Under the pieces are notes generated by a model. It searched no databases, was not told where the DNA came from, and was given only the letters and a program-made list of their open reading frames with translations. A program made the translations under genes and the position numbers. From Tethya wilhelma (taxonomy: Eukaryota > Porifera > Demospongiae > Tethyida > Tethyidae): a DNA stretch of 64,000 bases. Shown in pieces: positions 50,975 through 63,441 of the stretch. Positions within the stretch are counted from its first letter, which is position 1. Every line of letters begins with the position of its first letter. The DNA lies in the NCBI GenBank assembly GCA_964030475.1, contig CAXIPT010000016.1:700814-764813 (forward strand). Direction: 5' to 3'.

Positions 50975-52698
50975 ATGGCTCATTATCAAGGCTGGTTTGT
51001 GCAGGAACGATATGGAATAATGAGTGCTGTAATGACTTATCTATTGATTGCATGTGGACAACTGTTTTTGTTGATGGTTCTGGCTCCACCCTTCCCAACA
51101 TATCGAACTGGAATGTGTATCATTATCTTCATTGTGCTTGCATTTCTGGCTGTTGTATCACATGTAAAGGCTATGATTACTGATCCCGTAAGTATAGATA
51201 ATGAGGTTGTGACGTACTGTACGCCTATTCCTAGTCTATTGCAAGGGGTGGTCACAACCATACCTGCTGTAGGACCGTTTGTGACCGTGGTCAAAGTGTC
51301 AGTCAACAGGTCAAGGCCCAAAAATGTGATTGGTCAAAGGGTCAAGACGATAGTCGCTGGGCTAATTAAGAGGTGTGGTGTTACAAAATTGGGGACCGCC
51401 CATTTTAGTCAAGTCAAGGAGTCAAGAAGGTTTTTAGCCTATGGTCAAGAGGTCAAGGCCAATTTTGGGTGGTAAAGATTCTTGACCACGGTCGCAAACG
51501 GTCTTATATGGCAGGTATGGTTGTGACCGCCCCTTGTATTGTAGTCTCATGTCCAGCCGTTTTACATCAGGCTGGGAAAAAAAGGGTCTGGCAAAACACA
51601 AGCTGAATAAATTATCAGTCCACGAAATTCCTGGAACAGTTAGAACGAGTAGTGCATGCAAACTTTGCCTAAGTCTATCAATGAGTCATAACTATTGTTG
51701 CAATGAATATTATAACGATAATATATTATCTGTCTGTGCCCTTATTGTCCAGGGGGTTATTCCTAAGGTGAGGCCTTCAGAGAATGTGACACAACAGAGG
51801 AGAGGGACGTTGGAAAAAAAAGTGAACCTGGAGAGAAAATTGATCTATGATTCGCATCGTTCCAATAATGATATTGATAATTATTGTAAAATATGTGAGA
51901 GTGTCAAGCCTGATCATGCGACTCGTCACTGCAGGTAAAGATAATATTATAGGGGAGAAGGGAATCAAGTGTAAATTTATTTGTGCCTTATTTGTATACA
52001 ACTCGAATATTATTTTTCCCACTAGCACATGTGGTCACTGTATACGCAACATGAATCGTCACTCTTTCTGGTATGTGAAGTGTTATCATTTTCAACAATG
52101 ATCTGATCCCATTATGGTATTAATGGTTTATATAATGTCATGATTGTAATTTCTGGTATTCATATAGGGTGAACAACTGTATTGGAAAAAACAATAAGAA
52201 GTTTTTCATACTCTTTAACGTAAGCTTCATCATCCTCAATGTCAATAATTATTAAAAGCATTAACAAACACCATGCAATGTCATAATATTTACACATGTT
52301 TCCTCATAATGATTACAGCTTTATTTCATGTTAATGGCTATGCTTGTGTCGGGCATGTCAGCCTGGTTCTTCATTCACTGTATGCCACATGAGAAGAACT
52401 TTCAAAGCTGTGTGGATGCCATCATACCAGGTCCCTTTGCCATAGTCCTCTTTCTGACAGGAGGGATTGGATGCATACTAGGGCTTCTCTCCCTAATGGC
52501 TTGCTTCAACTTCGTTTCAGAGATCTATGACATTTTTAATAATGAAATGGTTAGTAAAACTTTCTGAATTATCCCCAAGCTGTATAATAAAAATTATATG
52601 CATACAAGTGATTGTTGTTCCCTAAATTTTGGATGCAGGGAATTGATAATGAGAATCGATCCAATATTCAGCGACCCTGGTATGAAAGCTCTCAATGA
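50975..52698 (+). CDS. DHHC-family (ZDHHC3/7-like) membrane protein with all catalytic residues replaced
   Basis: Six exons in phase: 50975-51187, 51753-51934, 52026-52070, 52168-52219, 52319-52549, 52639-52698 (~260 residues). The layout matches S-acyltransferases ZDHHC3/7: two N-terminal TM helices, an AMITDPGVIP segment (family DPG), a Cys-rich domain, two more TM helices and a short C-tail. In the Cys-rich domain the zinc ligands remain (CKIC, RHC, RTC, GHC, the His of NRHS, VNNC). But the D-H-H-C catalytic motif reads N-R-H-S, so the Asp, first His and nucleophilic Cys are all changed, and the upstream HHC is RHC. The neighbours WVNNCIGKNNKKFF are intact, so this is not a misread frame. 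Predicted to keep the fold but lack acyltransferase chemistry. A start at 50933 (MKRQKK) is also possible. Confidence 0.8.
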
Positions 52699-53555
52699 TA
52701 ATAATAGTTATATTGTCCATGTAAAAATTTGTCACTTTTCTATATTGTATGCAGGCCAAAAAGATTTCAGGAGGTTTTTGGTTGGCTTAACCCTTTTAAA
52801 GGCTCTTCCTGAATTCTCTCAAGTCTGACTACCCCATCTGGCCTTTAATTTTCTAAAAGATGACTGTTGGTCAATATCTAGTGTACCGGCCAAAAGTTAC
52901 TCAGTTTCCCTTGTTTTTTTTTGTTTTTTTTTAGATAACAACAGTCTCCTTAAAAGTTTCCTTTCCTTGTTTTTTTTTTTTTTTTAGATAATAGTCTGCT
53001 TACAATTCAATTACAATTACAATTACACCTCCGGCCACCATTAGGCCTTGGCACATTATGCTCATGAAGTAACCTATTTTTCTTTTCTTTTTTCTCAAGA
53101 TATTCCCCTATTTTTCTTTAAAAATTTCTTTCAAACTTTAAACATCATTGGCAATACATGACATTCTATTAATTTCTATAATTGTACTGTAACAATACAG
53201 ATAACTGTACATAGTCTTCTAGTGCAGATTCTTGTTTTTTTTAAAAATTTATTTATACAAAGTATACATCTGTATACATAGTACTTATATCCGTCCCTGA
53301 TCACTGATCAGGTGATGTGTGTATATACCATGCCATGGGCGCCAAGAATAAAAATTTGACTGTCACTGAATGTGATCATCAATGAAGCTTCCACCTTCGT
53401 AATGAATTTCTGGGATTTTCCCCCGCGCTAGTGACGCCACCAACAATGCGCGCCAACTCTAATTAATGCCCACCAAAGCCGTCCTTTGCAAGATGTGTGA
53501 ATAGTTGACAAGCAGACCATTCTCTGGACTATTGAGCGAGCAGGACGCACCTACT
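52699..53555. other. Intergenic, T-rich repeats, no gene
   Basis: T-rich runs, and a fragment (GGCCTT..CTATTTTTCTTTTCTTTT, ~53040-53080) also found at ~17150-17195. The last ~95 bp (53463 onward) are duplicated at ~49398 and form the 5' flank of the next gene. Confidence 0.55.
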
Positions 53556-54788
53556 ATGGCTGATAGAGCGGAAGAAGTGGACGTTGAAGGTTTGTAAACA
53601 GATGAACGTTTCATTTATCGCTCATTTTTTTAATTGTTCGTCTTTAGACCAGGGGTGCTTGTTCTCAAATTAGTATATAATTTGAGTTGCAATTTTTTTG
53701 TGTTGTGTGCGTGTGCATGTGCGTGTGTGTGTGTGTGTAGCTGAAGAAGAAGAAGACACGCAAGTGTTTGAAGTCAGGTTGCAAAGTCACGAAGAAGAAG
53801 ATGAAGGAGTTGAGGTTTGTTTTTTAAAATTTCATATTAAAAGTGTATTTTGTTTGTGTGTCTGCCGGTAGAGCTCTTGGAATGATTTATACAAAATGAG
53901 TCACTTCTGTGTGGCAAACATGAGAATAGTGAGGCAAATGACCAGCTATGGAGCGTTTTCATCTACAAGTAGTGGTGTACAGATGAATATGTAAATCAGC
54001 AAATGTATATACAAATTAGTGCTCGTGATATTGAGAGCTGTATGGGAGAATTCTGTTCTGCCACTTAGCGTTTACAGCACTCAACGATCGGTTTATATGT
54101 AGTGGCTTACAAGGCAGTAGTGTCGAAAATCACCTGGAAGCAAGCTCTTGTGGCTGTAGTAGGTAAAAAATCTGACTTGAACGCTTTCTCCAATACATTC
54201 GGCACTTTAGCAGTACACCAAAAGGCAGCTGTTACATGAACCACACCGCAAAATAATGTAAAATGACGTCATATTCAAATGCTCTATATACAGTACATGT
54301 AGCTGTCATTTTAATACTTTTACAGTTGTGGCAAAAATAGCTAACTCTAGTAGATATCACTTCAAAAAAACATCCAGTTTTTATGACGTCAATCGCAACA
54401 GCTCTATTTTATGTGTGGTTTATTTTAATTATAAATGGTTTATTTGTTATTGTGACTAGCTACACCCTATTGTTGACATAGTGTACATTCAATGCTTCCT
54501 TATTTGGAAGTATAAACATGATAAAACCACAAGTATGTAGATTCTAAATAATGGAGTAGCTTTTTCCAAATGACATGATCACAATAATTTTACGATAATT
54601 TACATTGGGGTATATGTCATTATATGGAGATAGTTGTAAAGTGTGTGTGTGTGTGTGTGTGCGTGTTTGTGTGTGTTGTGATTCAGGACGAGGATGAGTG
54701 GTTTCAGAATGTGGAGATGAAGCTAGGTTCCATTCCTGATTCCAGTGACAGATACACACCCACCTGTGAGGCCATACATCAAGTGCAG
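53556..54788 (+). CDS. 5' end of a spectrin-repeat paralogue (gene C; probably the start of gene B)
   Basis: Exons 53556-53589 (MADRAEEVDVE), 53741-53814 (acidic AEEEEDTQVFEV...) and 54687-54788 (DEDEWFQNVEMKLGS...) join in phase. The third exon differs from gene A exon 3 (47697-47596) at only two of 102 bases, and intron homology to gene A continues to the n at 54847. No later exons follow on this strand. Gene A homology predicts that the next exons would be the DLFQEVVEKK helix and onward. The most economical view is that the 5' exons belong with the spectrin body lying inverted at 54903-63423. Confidence 0.65.
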
Positions 54789-54902
54789 GTATGGAATGGA
54801 GTATAGGGATGGGAAAAAATCAGTGTAGAATTGGACTAGTTAAGCANCTATTACAATTAAGTAACTCTTTGAGAGGCGACGTGATCTGTTGATCAATCTG
54901 TG

Positions 54903-55053
54903 CTAACCTTTTGCTTGGATTTTTGCCTCCATTTCTGCTATTTTCTTGTCTCTCTCTCTGACTGTTTCCTGGGCAGAGGCTAGTTCGTGTTGTAAGTCAA
55001 TTACTAGACTTCTGTTCCTCAAGGTCTGTGAGTTCCAGCGCTCCGACTGTGAG

Positions 55054-55114
<61 letters not shown>

Positions 55115-55630
55115 GTATATGCATGTATTCAAGCAATTGTAATAGTTCATGCCAGTTTCAGCTTCATACAAGCTTCCTAGACCAATATGTTGTCATCGAA
55201 TACATATACATTTTCCAAGCAAATTTCAGTATTTGACGAAGGATATTATAATTTATCTTTGTGTAGGAAGGTTGTTAGAAGCCATAGGACTTGCATTAAA
55301 CATTGCAATCAGCTCAAAGAGATCTTTCAATTAGTGTGGTTTAATATTCAAAAATGGCCATTTTCATCATAAATTGCATTGGACCAAAGGCTATGATTTT
55401 GGTCAAAATTCTTCCATGGCAATAATAAAACATTATCAATAATTATTTTAAAAGATCTCCTCATGCATTGCAATGCTACCGATCCCAGGTCAATACGACC
55501 TGACAAAAATGAACATTTTCATCAAAAAAATTGCACTGGACCAAAAGCTACTATCCATGGCTCTCTAACTAAGACAAAGTTAAAGTACACATGTATATAG
55601 CTAGATGGCAATTAAAGCACATCAAGCACA

Positions 55631-55679
<49 letters not shown>

Positions 55680-58600
55680 GCTGTATCAATGCTAAGGTGC
55701 ATGCCTAGTAGAACAAAATTTCTGAAAAAAGCTTGATTTTTGCATGATTGTTCATTACTCACAAAACATATAAGGTACAGAGGGCCTATTTATTCGAGTA
55801 TATTGTCTAATTACACGTGCACTACAACTCTACTAAGTTTGGTGAAATTTCAAGGAGTTTACTTATAAAAATATTGAATTGAAAAGGACGAATGACCTTT
55901 TCACTTTTGCAGAGTTTTCTTAAATGTTCATATTGTTATTACTATTTGACCTTTCATATTTTGAGCTTGCTGTTTGATTGTTGAGTTTGTAGAAAGAGCA
56001 TAATTATAGTTAACTGTTACCTAATTTAGTTGAAACAAAACAACCAGCTTACAAGGATTTTCTCATATTTCTCCACTGTTTTCTTTGCTCCCTCTAGAGT
56101 AATCTTGTCTTGGTTTTTCTTATGTTTCGTTTCTCTTAGTTCCAGTTTTAATTGCATGACTCCTATTGTTAGGGTGTGTAGCTGCTGCTCTTTTGCATTA
56201 TCTTCTCTCCTCTTTTCAGCCGAGGGTTGCTCAGAACTACGATGATTAGACTCCAACTCCTCTTGTAACTTTTCCATCCCTATTTCTTGTATAGCAATCT
56301 TCTCTGAAAGTCGACTGATCTCTTTCTCCTTGTCTGTCAGTTGTAGAGTGTACAACTGAATCTCTTCTTTCTTCTTGCTTGCCTCCTCCATAGCTATATC
56401 TCTCTGAATCTATAATTTTAAGTTAGAGTAACAGTTTAAATTAACCATCATGTCAGCATATATATGTAACAGTGTCGAGCAGAATTCATTATTTTTACCT
56501 CAACTCCTTTTAGGTACTTTTCATGTGAGACAGATGCAGCACTTTGTTCCATCAATTTCCTGTTCATCTCTTCTTGTTGTTCATCAAATGACTCCTTTAA
56601 TTTCTTCACTTCTGTTTCCAGCTCAAACACTTGATCAGACTTGGCACTTAACTCTTTCATCATCCTGGCTAGCTCTGCTTCTTTGTCCTTGAGCTCTTTC
56701 TTGGTGGAGTTTAGTTCCATTTGTTTTAGAGCAAGTCGATTCTCAAGAGATTTGATCTGTTCACTCTTGTCTTTCAGTAAGTTCTCTACCAGTAGAAGTT
56801 CACTTTCTTTTGCTGATTGCTTTATTTTCTCAAACATTTTTATTTCATTGTTTCGAAATTTTAGTTGCAATCGCAGAAGCTCTGTTTCATCTGTGAGTGT
56901 CTTCACTTTGTGCTGGAGCAGGGGTACTTCCTTTGAAATCTCTTTCTCCAATTTCTGACTCATGGCAGTCTGCAAATTTAGGGTTTCATTTAACTCTCTT
57001 GTTTTCTTCAAGAGAATTCGTTCACTCTCCATGAGCTTAGAGGAGGCACTACCTTCAGCAGGAGACACTGCTAACGTAAATGGCTGTGGCAAACCTGAAG
57101 GCCAAAGAGCAAAAAGAAGACATATANTTCTGCCACTCAATCTTGAGGATCTTAAAACACATACCAAGTTTCGGCCAAATTCGTGATGGTGATTTAGAAA
57201 TCTGGTTGATTTGACATGGAATGACCCATGTGTGTATCAAGTTTACATGATAATAATAATACATTACTTTTCCTGCTCTAAAACAGCAACAGTTGGTCGT
57301 TAGAAGCTGGTACTAACACCATTTGATCAGCTCAAAGATTTCTTATAAATAGTGCGGTTTAATAAGAAACTTGAAAATGACCTTTTTTGTGTCTCACCTG
57401 AGAAAGGGGGAGGGGAGGGCTCCGAGGGAGAGGGGAGGTCGGCCAGGGAGTCCTCCGGGATCACATGATTGGCCCACGTTGAGGATTCTTCCAATAGGGA
57501 CTCGTACTGAGGGACGTGGGACATGGTCTCCTTGTGGAATTCCTACATGTAGGTGTAACATGTGTCACATGCATGTACATGTATGTACAGTACATGTGTG
57601 TCAATGTGTACATGTATATATATGTAATATATATCTTCATACATAAATGGTAAACTAGAAGTGAGAAAAAATCTTGCAGATATAGTTGGAATTGAACTCA
57701 GGCCTGTTGAACTCTAGTCGAACGCTCTTACCACTGAGCTACCACAACTCACGGGCATTGAAGCAGAGAATAGTAGTATATCTATTACAGAAGCCTAATT
57801 GATTTTGACAAAGCTACATTGTCTATGTAATTGGGTTTAATTGAAATAATTAGCAGACAGTAATTGTAATTGATTTTAATCATTAACAGACATCAATTGA
57901 TCAATTAACATCATTAGTTTGCTAATAATAATTATTGAACTATACATTTGTATGACATTGCACGTGTTAACAAATCGACACTAATTGCTCTAATTGACAC
58001 ATTATCAATTACCTCCAGTTTGGCCCTGTGGTGTGCTATGGTTTCATCTGATGCTCTGGTGGGGATCTGGACACACACCTCATCGTACAACATCCCGTAA
58101 AACTCGCTCAACCAGTTCACAAATGACCCAAAAGACTCCAAAAATGAGTTAAACTTGTCGGCTTTGATGCTAAACTCCTCCTTCTTGGCTTCTAGTTTCA
58201 TTTTCAACGACTCCCACTTTAACTGAATGTCTGCCATTTGATCAGCAATCTCCCCAGGGGGGACCCCCTTGGTCTCCATCTCCTCCAAGATGTTCTTGGC
58301 AGTGGAGGACATGGCATTCAAGACACGAGACTTGTCATCCACCTCTGTCTGAAGCTCCTGTGGGTGATTGTGGGGGTTAATAAGGTTGCCATGTGACTGA
58401 CATGTGACTATCATGTGACACTTGGATGTTAATAAGGTTGTCATGTGACTACCATGTGATGCTTGTATAGTCATATAGTATAGCAAAAAAGTGCATCCAG
58501 CTAACAGGCTTGTAATAATTGTTATCTGCTGAGTTAAGAAATCTGGTGCATTCTATAGTACATCTTGTCATGTGACTACGGTACCAGTGTCATGTGACAC

Positions 58601-61600
58601 TCACCTGAGCTTCCGCTAAGAGATCTGTGGGTGCCGTTAGAGGGGGCGTGGTCCCCTCACAACGGACGATGATGTTATTCAACCGTGACTCTGCTTCTTC
58701 TAGCCACGGAGTGATGTCACCATAGTTACTGTGATACTCCGCCCACCATTCTATAAACAGCTGAAGTCTCACAAATGCTGCATTGGCCGAATCGCTGAGC
58801 ATCTCAACTTCTGAAGTCAAACTGCGATTTAAGGCTTGTAGCTGTACAAATAGAAAAAGTTACTAAAAATTATACAATATCTTAATATTATACCGTATAG
58901 CAGGAAAGTTTTGCAGGGTTTACTGTAACTATCGTGGATTTTGCAGAATCACAATCCATCCGTAAAAGTTTTTATTCGCGAAGCTTACACAGCTTATCCA
59001 CAAAAGATAAAATGTATAAATGCTTGACTAGAGACATCCGCGAAAGTTTGAGACAACAAAACTTCCTCACTATCCGGTATCTTTACATTTTTTAACATTA
59101 TCTTTCTATTAACAATGTACCTTCTCGTAGGAGGGTATCTGGAAGGTGTCGATATTCTCCAAGACTTCCTGTGACTCCTCCAGCACTGTCCCTAGGTCAT
59201 AGGCCTCTGACCTCAGCCGTTCAAAGTGATCGTCAGAGAGCTTGATCTACAGAACAGTGTACACAGGTGGAAAGAGAGAGAAATTGTACAAGTCAAGATT
59301 TTGCTAGCCTCATCCCATGTCTTCTGCTAGTGCTCAATAACAAAAGTGCTTAAAACTTTACCAGATGCAAATTAGTTATAAGCACATTTTTAAAATCTTT
59401 TATAAAAATTTTCTCAAAAATTAACAAAAGTACAATTTTTTCTAGTTTGTATGTACTGTACCTGAACATCTTCAAGAACTCCTTCCAATTCCTCCTGTTC
59501 GCCAACAAACTCTATCGCCATGGAAACGACCTTTGTGTCCTCTTGTATGTTGTGCAACAGCTGCAACTGAAGTCCAAACACGTTGAGTACCGGTTGAAGA
59601 GAATCTGATGACATCATGATCCTCTCTCGTTGTTCCACGAGGCGAGTCTTTTCTGCTGTGGTAGAGGAATATTCCAGTCCCTCGGTAGAGTCCACACTCC
59701 CTCCCGTGGAGGTCTCCTGTTGGATCTGCCGCTCCAAGAGCTGCTCCTCTATGGCGTTGCAATCAACGTCCATCTGGTTGATACGCTCCTGGGATGGATA
59801 ATCATTACATCATTATGATGTCATTCATTTGTATAAAACTATAGTATTTTTGGTAATATATAATTTTTCTTGTTTATTTTTGTTGTATTAAATTTTTATC
59901 TACTGATTTATACAACCACGGTCACTATCATTTATCACCACCATTACATCATAGTGACATCATCCCTCTGTACCTGACTAGCCACTAGTATATCGTACTC
60001 CTTCAGCAGTTCACTGGCGTCCTGGTCCAGCAGGGTCTCTAGGGGAAACCCCTCCACAAACTCCACCTCCTTTACGATGAGGTCATCGGCTTCACGCACC
60101 AGCGAGTCCATTTGTTTCAGTTTTGTCAGAATCCATTCATTGTACTCTCTAAGAGGAGGTGTGGCACAGACACATTACATCATAATGACATCAGATTCAC
60201 TTTAAAATAAAACCAGACCAAAATTTATAAAGCTCGTAAAAAAAACCGGACTAACCTGATCAGCAGGTCTAGCGAGTCAGTGACATTGTCTTTCAAAGGC
60301 CCCCATTTTGTCTTGAGTGCTTCCATCTCCTTATGGATGGCCGGCCCACCTCCTACCATCTGATTGGTCGATAGCTCAGAGCCGACAGTCATGAGACGAT
60401 TGTATTGGACCTCTGCACTCCTAAGTTGGTCGGCATAAGTCTGGGAGAGAAAGGGTTAAAATAATTCAGGAATTAATGGGTTAAAAAGTTGATTTAATGA
60501 TACAAAAATTGTGTATTGTTAGAATTGCAGCTATAAAGGAATAATATGTCATAGCCTTTAAAAGATTACATCATAGTTGTAAAAGATGACATCATTGTCT
60601 TACTCGGTACATAGAGAGCAGTGTCTGGTCCCCGTTAGAGGACTCCAGAGGTTCAGTCCCAACAATTTTGATCATGTTGGTAATGAAGGCCAGGGTGCCG
60701 GAGTGCTGGCCTGTGTAGCCTTTCCATTTAGTGCACACCTACATGTACATATCATCAGCCAAAAATCAATGCGTATCCATATTCATGGTGTTGGTGTATT
60801 ATCACCGCTAGGTTGTCTGCGTTACTTTAGGTTCTCACCGCTTTCACATCTTTCTCTCTGACAGCCAGGCTGCCTGTTTCCAAGGAAACAAGCTCCTGCA
60901 GTCGCTGTTCGAGAGAAGAGAGTCTGTCATCCATGAATTGTTCGGCCTCACTCTCTGCCTCCATGTTCTCCAACATGGTGTTACCTTCTTTTACAATCTC
61001 AGCAAACACACGCTCCTTCTCGTCCACCTGCGTTTGGAGCTTCTGAAAAAGGAAGTAAAAAATAAAAACTGGTACTATTACTAGCAGAGGAAAACAGAGA
61101 GTAGAATGCTGATTGAGATTTTAAAAAACTGTGGTTCATTCTCTTATGAGGATCAAAGCATTAGAACTGCTTGACAACTCTACAACTTAACACGCATTGC
61201 AAGCAGATGGTGAACATGTAAGTACATGTTTGAAGTTTATTAAGAAACTGTGATTCGTAAACTTATGAGAGATAGCTAGCTAAAGTTGAGAATGCCACCG
61301 GAAGTCAAATAATGAGATTCATGCAATATACTTTTCATATGGGACAAAATAGCTAACTTTTGACTGGTAAGGCGTAGGAAGCTGGAAAAGCAATCAAAAG
61401 GACGGGGAGAATGAGCACTTTCCAGTGGTGCTTGAAAGTTTGAAATCAGTTGGATATTGGAACCAGATGGACTTTAAGTGACTGATGTGCTCAGGTAACT
61501 GTTTTGGAGAGCCAGTAAAAAGAAGCTCTACAGCTCCAAAACTTGAAAGTGAAACATACATATTTATATTTATTATAATATTATTTATTTATACATTTAT

Positions 61601-62082
61601 TTATTATTATTTATTATATTTATTTTTATTTATTTTTATTCATCATTTATAACCTCTCATTTAGATGCTATGGTTACCTTGAGTGCGATGTGGTAGGCCT
61701 CACACTCTTGGAGGGTGTGGCCATAGCTGTCCCGGGAGACCAGCTCCTCACTGCGAGTCAACCACTCATCAAACTTCTCCGACTGACGAGAGAAACTGGA
61801 CCACTGAGAGAGACACGCCTCCAGGAACGACACCTGCTCCTTCACCTGCACACACCATCACACCATCACACCCTCACACCATCACACCCGGTTCCATACA
61901 TAATGTCATTATTAATTTTTTTTTTTCCTATATACTTAAGGGAAAATTTAGTGACACTAGGCACTAGATTTTTCCTATATATTATAGGGGATTTTTAGTG
62001 ACATGCACTAAATTTTTCCTATAGTGTGATAGGGAAAATATACAGTATACAGTTCACAGTTCACTGTCACAGTATACAGTAC

Positions 62083-62116
<34 letters not shown>

Positions 62117-62761
62117 CGCAGTACGCAGTATGCAGTATGCAGTACGCAGTATGCAGTACGCAGTACGCAGTATGCAGTATACAGTAATACAGTTCACAGT
62201 TCACTGTCACAGTATACTGTATGCAGTACGCAGTATGCAGTACGCAGTATGCAGTATGCAGTACGCAGTACGCAGTATACAGTATGCAGTACGCAGTATG
62301 CAGTACGCAGTATGCAGTATGCAGTACGCAGTATGCAGTACGCAGTATGCAGTACGCAGTACGCATGCGCAGTTCACTGTCACAGTATACAGCACACAGT
62401 AAACGGTACGATAGGAAAAATTTTGTGCATGTCACTAAAAATCCCCTATAAAAATCTAGTGCCTAGTGTCACTAAATTTTCCCTTAAGTATATAGGAAAA
62501 AAACTAATAATGACATTTTATCCATACCCATCACACCCTCACACATTGCAATGCTATGGTAATTTCATGTCTACCTAAGCTCCACCCACCTTCACTGCTA
62601 TGGCTTCATAAGCCTCTCGTAATTGGTCGACAGTGTCCTTCCATTCTTGTAGCCCCTCCTCCTCTGGCCACACCCCCTCAAGGTCGTTAAGAGACTCGTC
62701 AAGATTGGCCAACTGTTGTGATTTCTGAGACTCAAACTGATCCACAGAGATAAGGAAATCC

Positions 62762-62815
<54 letters not shown>

Positions 62816-63423
62816 ACCTAATAGTAAACAGATAGGTTTCTCTTACCATCAGCTGCTCTTTCTTCCTCTCTAGCTCCTCTGGAAGAAGGATCGACTGAGG
62901 TTGGTTGTCTAACTCTCTCACTGCTTCTAAAACACTCTCTAGGATCTCCTGTGGATGTACATTACATCATAATTACATCATAAAAAATGTACCAAAGTGG
63001 GAAACTTTAATACAGTGCAAATTTTTGAATTTGGATTCATGTATGCTATTCGATCATACGAAATTTAAGACTATAGGGCAAACATTTTTTCCCAAAATAT
63101 TTTCAAAGTAACATTGATGATGTAATCATGATGTCATAATTCTTATAGCTTCAGTGATGTAATGCATACCCGCTGTGCTTTCTCAAACATGAGTTGTGCC
63201 TTTCTCAAGTTTAACCTGTTTGGCAGGTTTTCCCAGCGCTGCTTCACGGCCTGGAACCTCTGCTCCAACTCACGCCCTCTCTCCATGGAAACGGTATTTA
63301 TAACAAACCGGATATGAGCTTCCGAGCTCTTCAACTTCTGAGATTGTATCTTCAGTTCATTTCTCACGTTCTCCAACTGATCCAGGAGGTGGTAGATATC
63401 GTTGTCTGCGGATGTCGAGGGGT
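54903..63423 (-). CDS. Spectrin-repeat and coiled-coil protein, gene B (5' end missing at the n)
   Basis: Sixteen exons in phase, 5' to 3': 63423-63170 (cut by n), 62948-62847, 62760-62590, 61845-61678, 61042-60839, 60738-60604, 60440-60256, 60148-59974, 59788-59462, 59246-59121, 58841-58605, 58357-58013, 57542-57398, 57094-56499, 56409-56053, 55046-54903 (~1,220 residues). The first exons mirror gene A exons 6-11, nearly base for base in places. Spectrin-type helices follow, several specific to B. A Pro-rich hinge ([10 protein letters not shown]) then leads into ~320 residues of continuous coiled coil ([29 protein letters not shown]), absent from gene A. The final exon ([17 protein letters not shown]...IQAKG) is shared with A. 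The n at 57126 falls just 5' of the coiled-coil exon at 57094, in an intron; the phase still matches across it. Confidence 0.7.
55264..55503. mobile_element. Degenerate member of the CCTAGGAAGG MITE family
   Basis: Begins taggaaggttgttagaagcc and gacttgca, and contains AGCTCAAAGAGATCTTTCAA. It ends with a degraded inverted copy (AAAGATCTCC..CAATACGACCT). In the last intron of gene B. Confidence 0.5.
57664..57780 (-). repeat. tRNA-derived SINE-like copy
   Basis: The minus strand reads GGTAGCTCAGTGGTAAGAGC, GTTCGACTAGAGTTCAAC, then CCTGAGTTCAATTCC. It is the copy with the clearest A and B boxes after 22743. Confidence 0.65.
58891..59079. mobile_element. MITE-like element, second copy of the AGCGGGAAAGTTT family
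   Basis: Left taccgtatagcaggaaagtt, right aacttcctcactatccggta (imperfect inverted pair); internally CGCGAAAGTTT and TATCCACAAAA as in the copy at 12058. In a gene B intron. Confidence 0.6.
61890..62530. mobile_element. Foldback element: ~120-bp inverted termini around a CAGTATG array
   Basis: The left arm (about 61890-62035) and right arm (about 62408-62528) are nearly perfect reverse complements, sharing AATGTCATTATTA, CCTATATACTTAAGGG, TTAGTGACACTAGGCACTAG and GGGGATTTTTAGTGACATGC. The centre is a 7-bp tandem array. It sits in the intron between gene B exons 62760-62590 and 61845-61678; the matching gene A intron (43930-44040) lacks it. Confidence 0.8.
62040..62402. repeat. Tandem array of CAGTATG / CAGTACG heptamers
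   Basis: Around 45 copies of a 7-bp unit (cagtatg, cagtacg, variants), with three interspersed TTCACAGTTCACTGTCACAG-type spacers (near 62050, 62190, 62370). The open frames on both strands encode only repeats (QYAVRS / TAYCVLH types) and are not genes. Confidence 0.9.
62764..62812. repeat. GA microsatellite
   Basis: Uninterrupted (GA)n in the polypyrimidine tract (minus strand) upstream of the gene B exon at 62760. Equivalent CT/GA or GT tracts directly adjoin many acceptors here (e.g. 14755-14832, 47461-47492, 55056-55110). Confidence 0.9.
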
Positions 63424-63441
63424 NCACTTTCTCTGTCTAAT

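Noticed and set aside
50933..51475. 180-residue single-exon membrane protein
   Set aside because: Its first ~70 residues are the DHHC-like exon 1; beyond the GATCCC|gtaagt donor the frame is intronic and unlike the family.
62067..62578. Overlapping open frames on both strands in the CAGTATG array, or a CRISPR-like array
   Set aside because: Seven-base tandem units without spacers of constant length; the frames are open only because the unit lacks stops.
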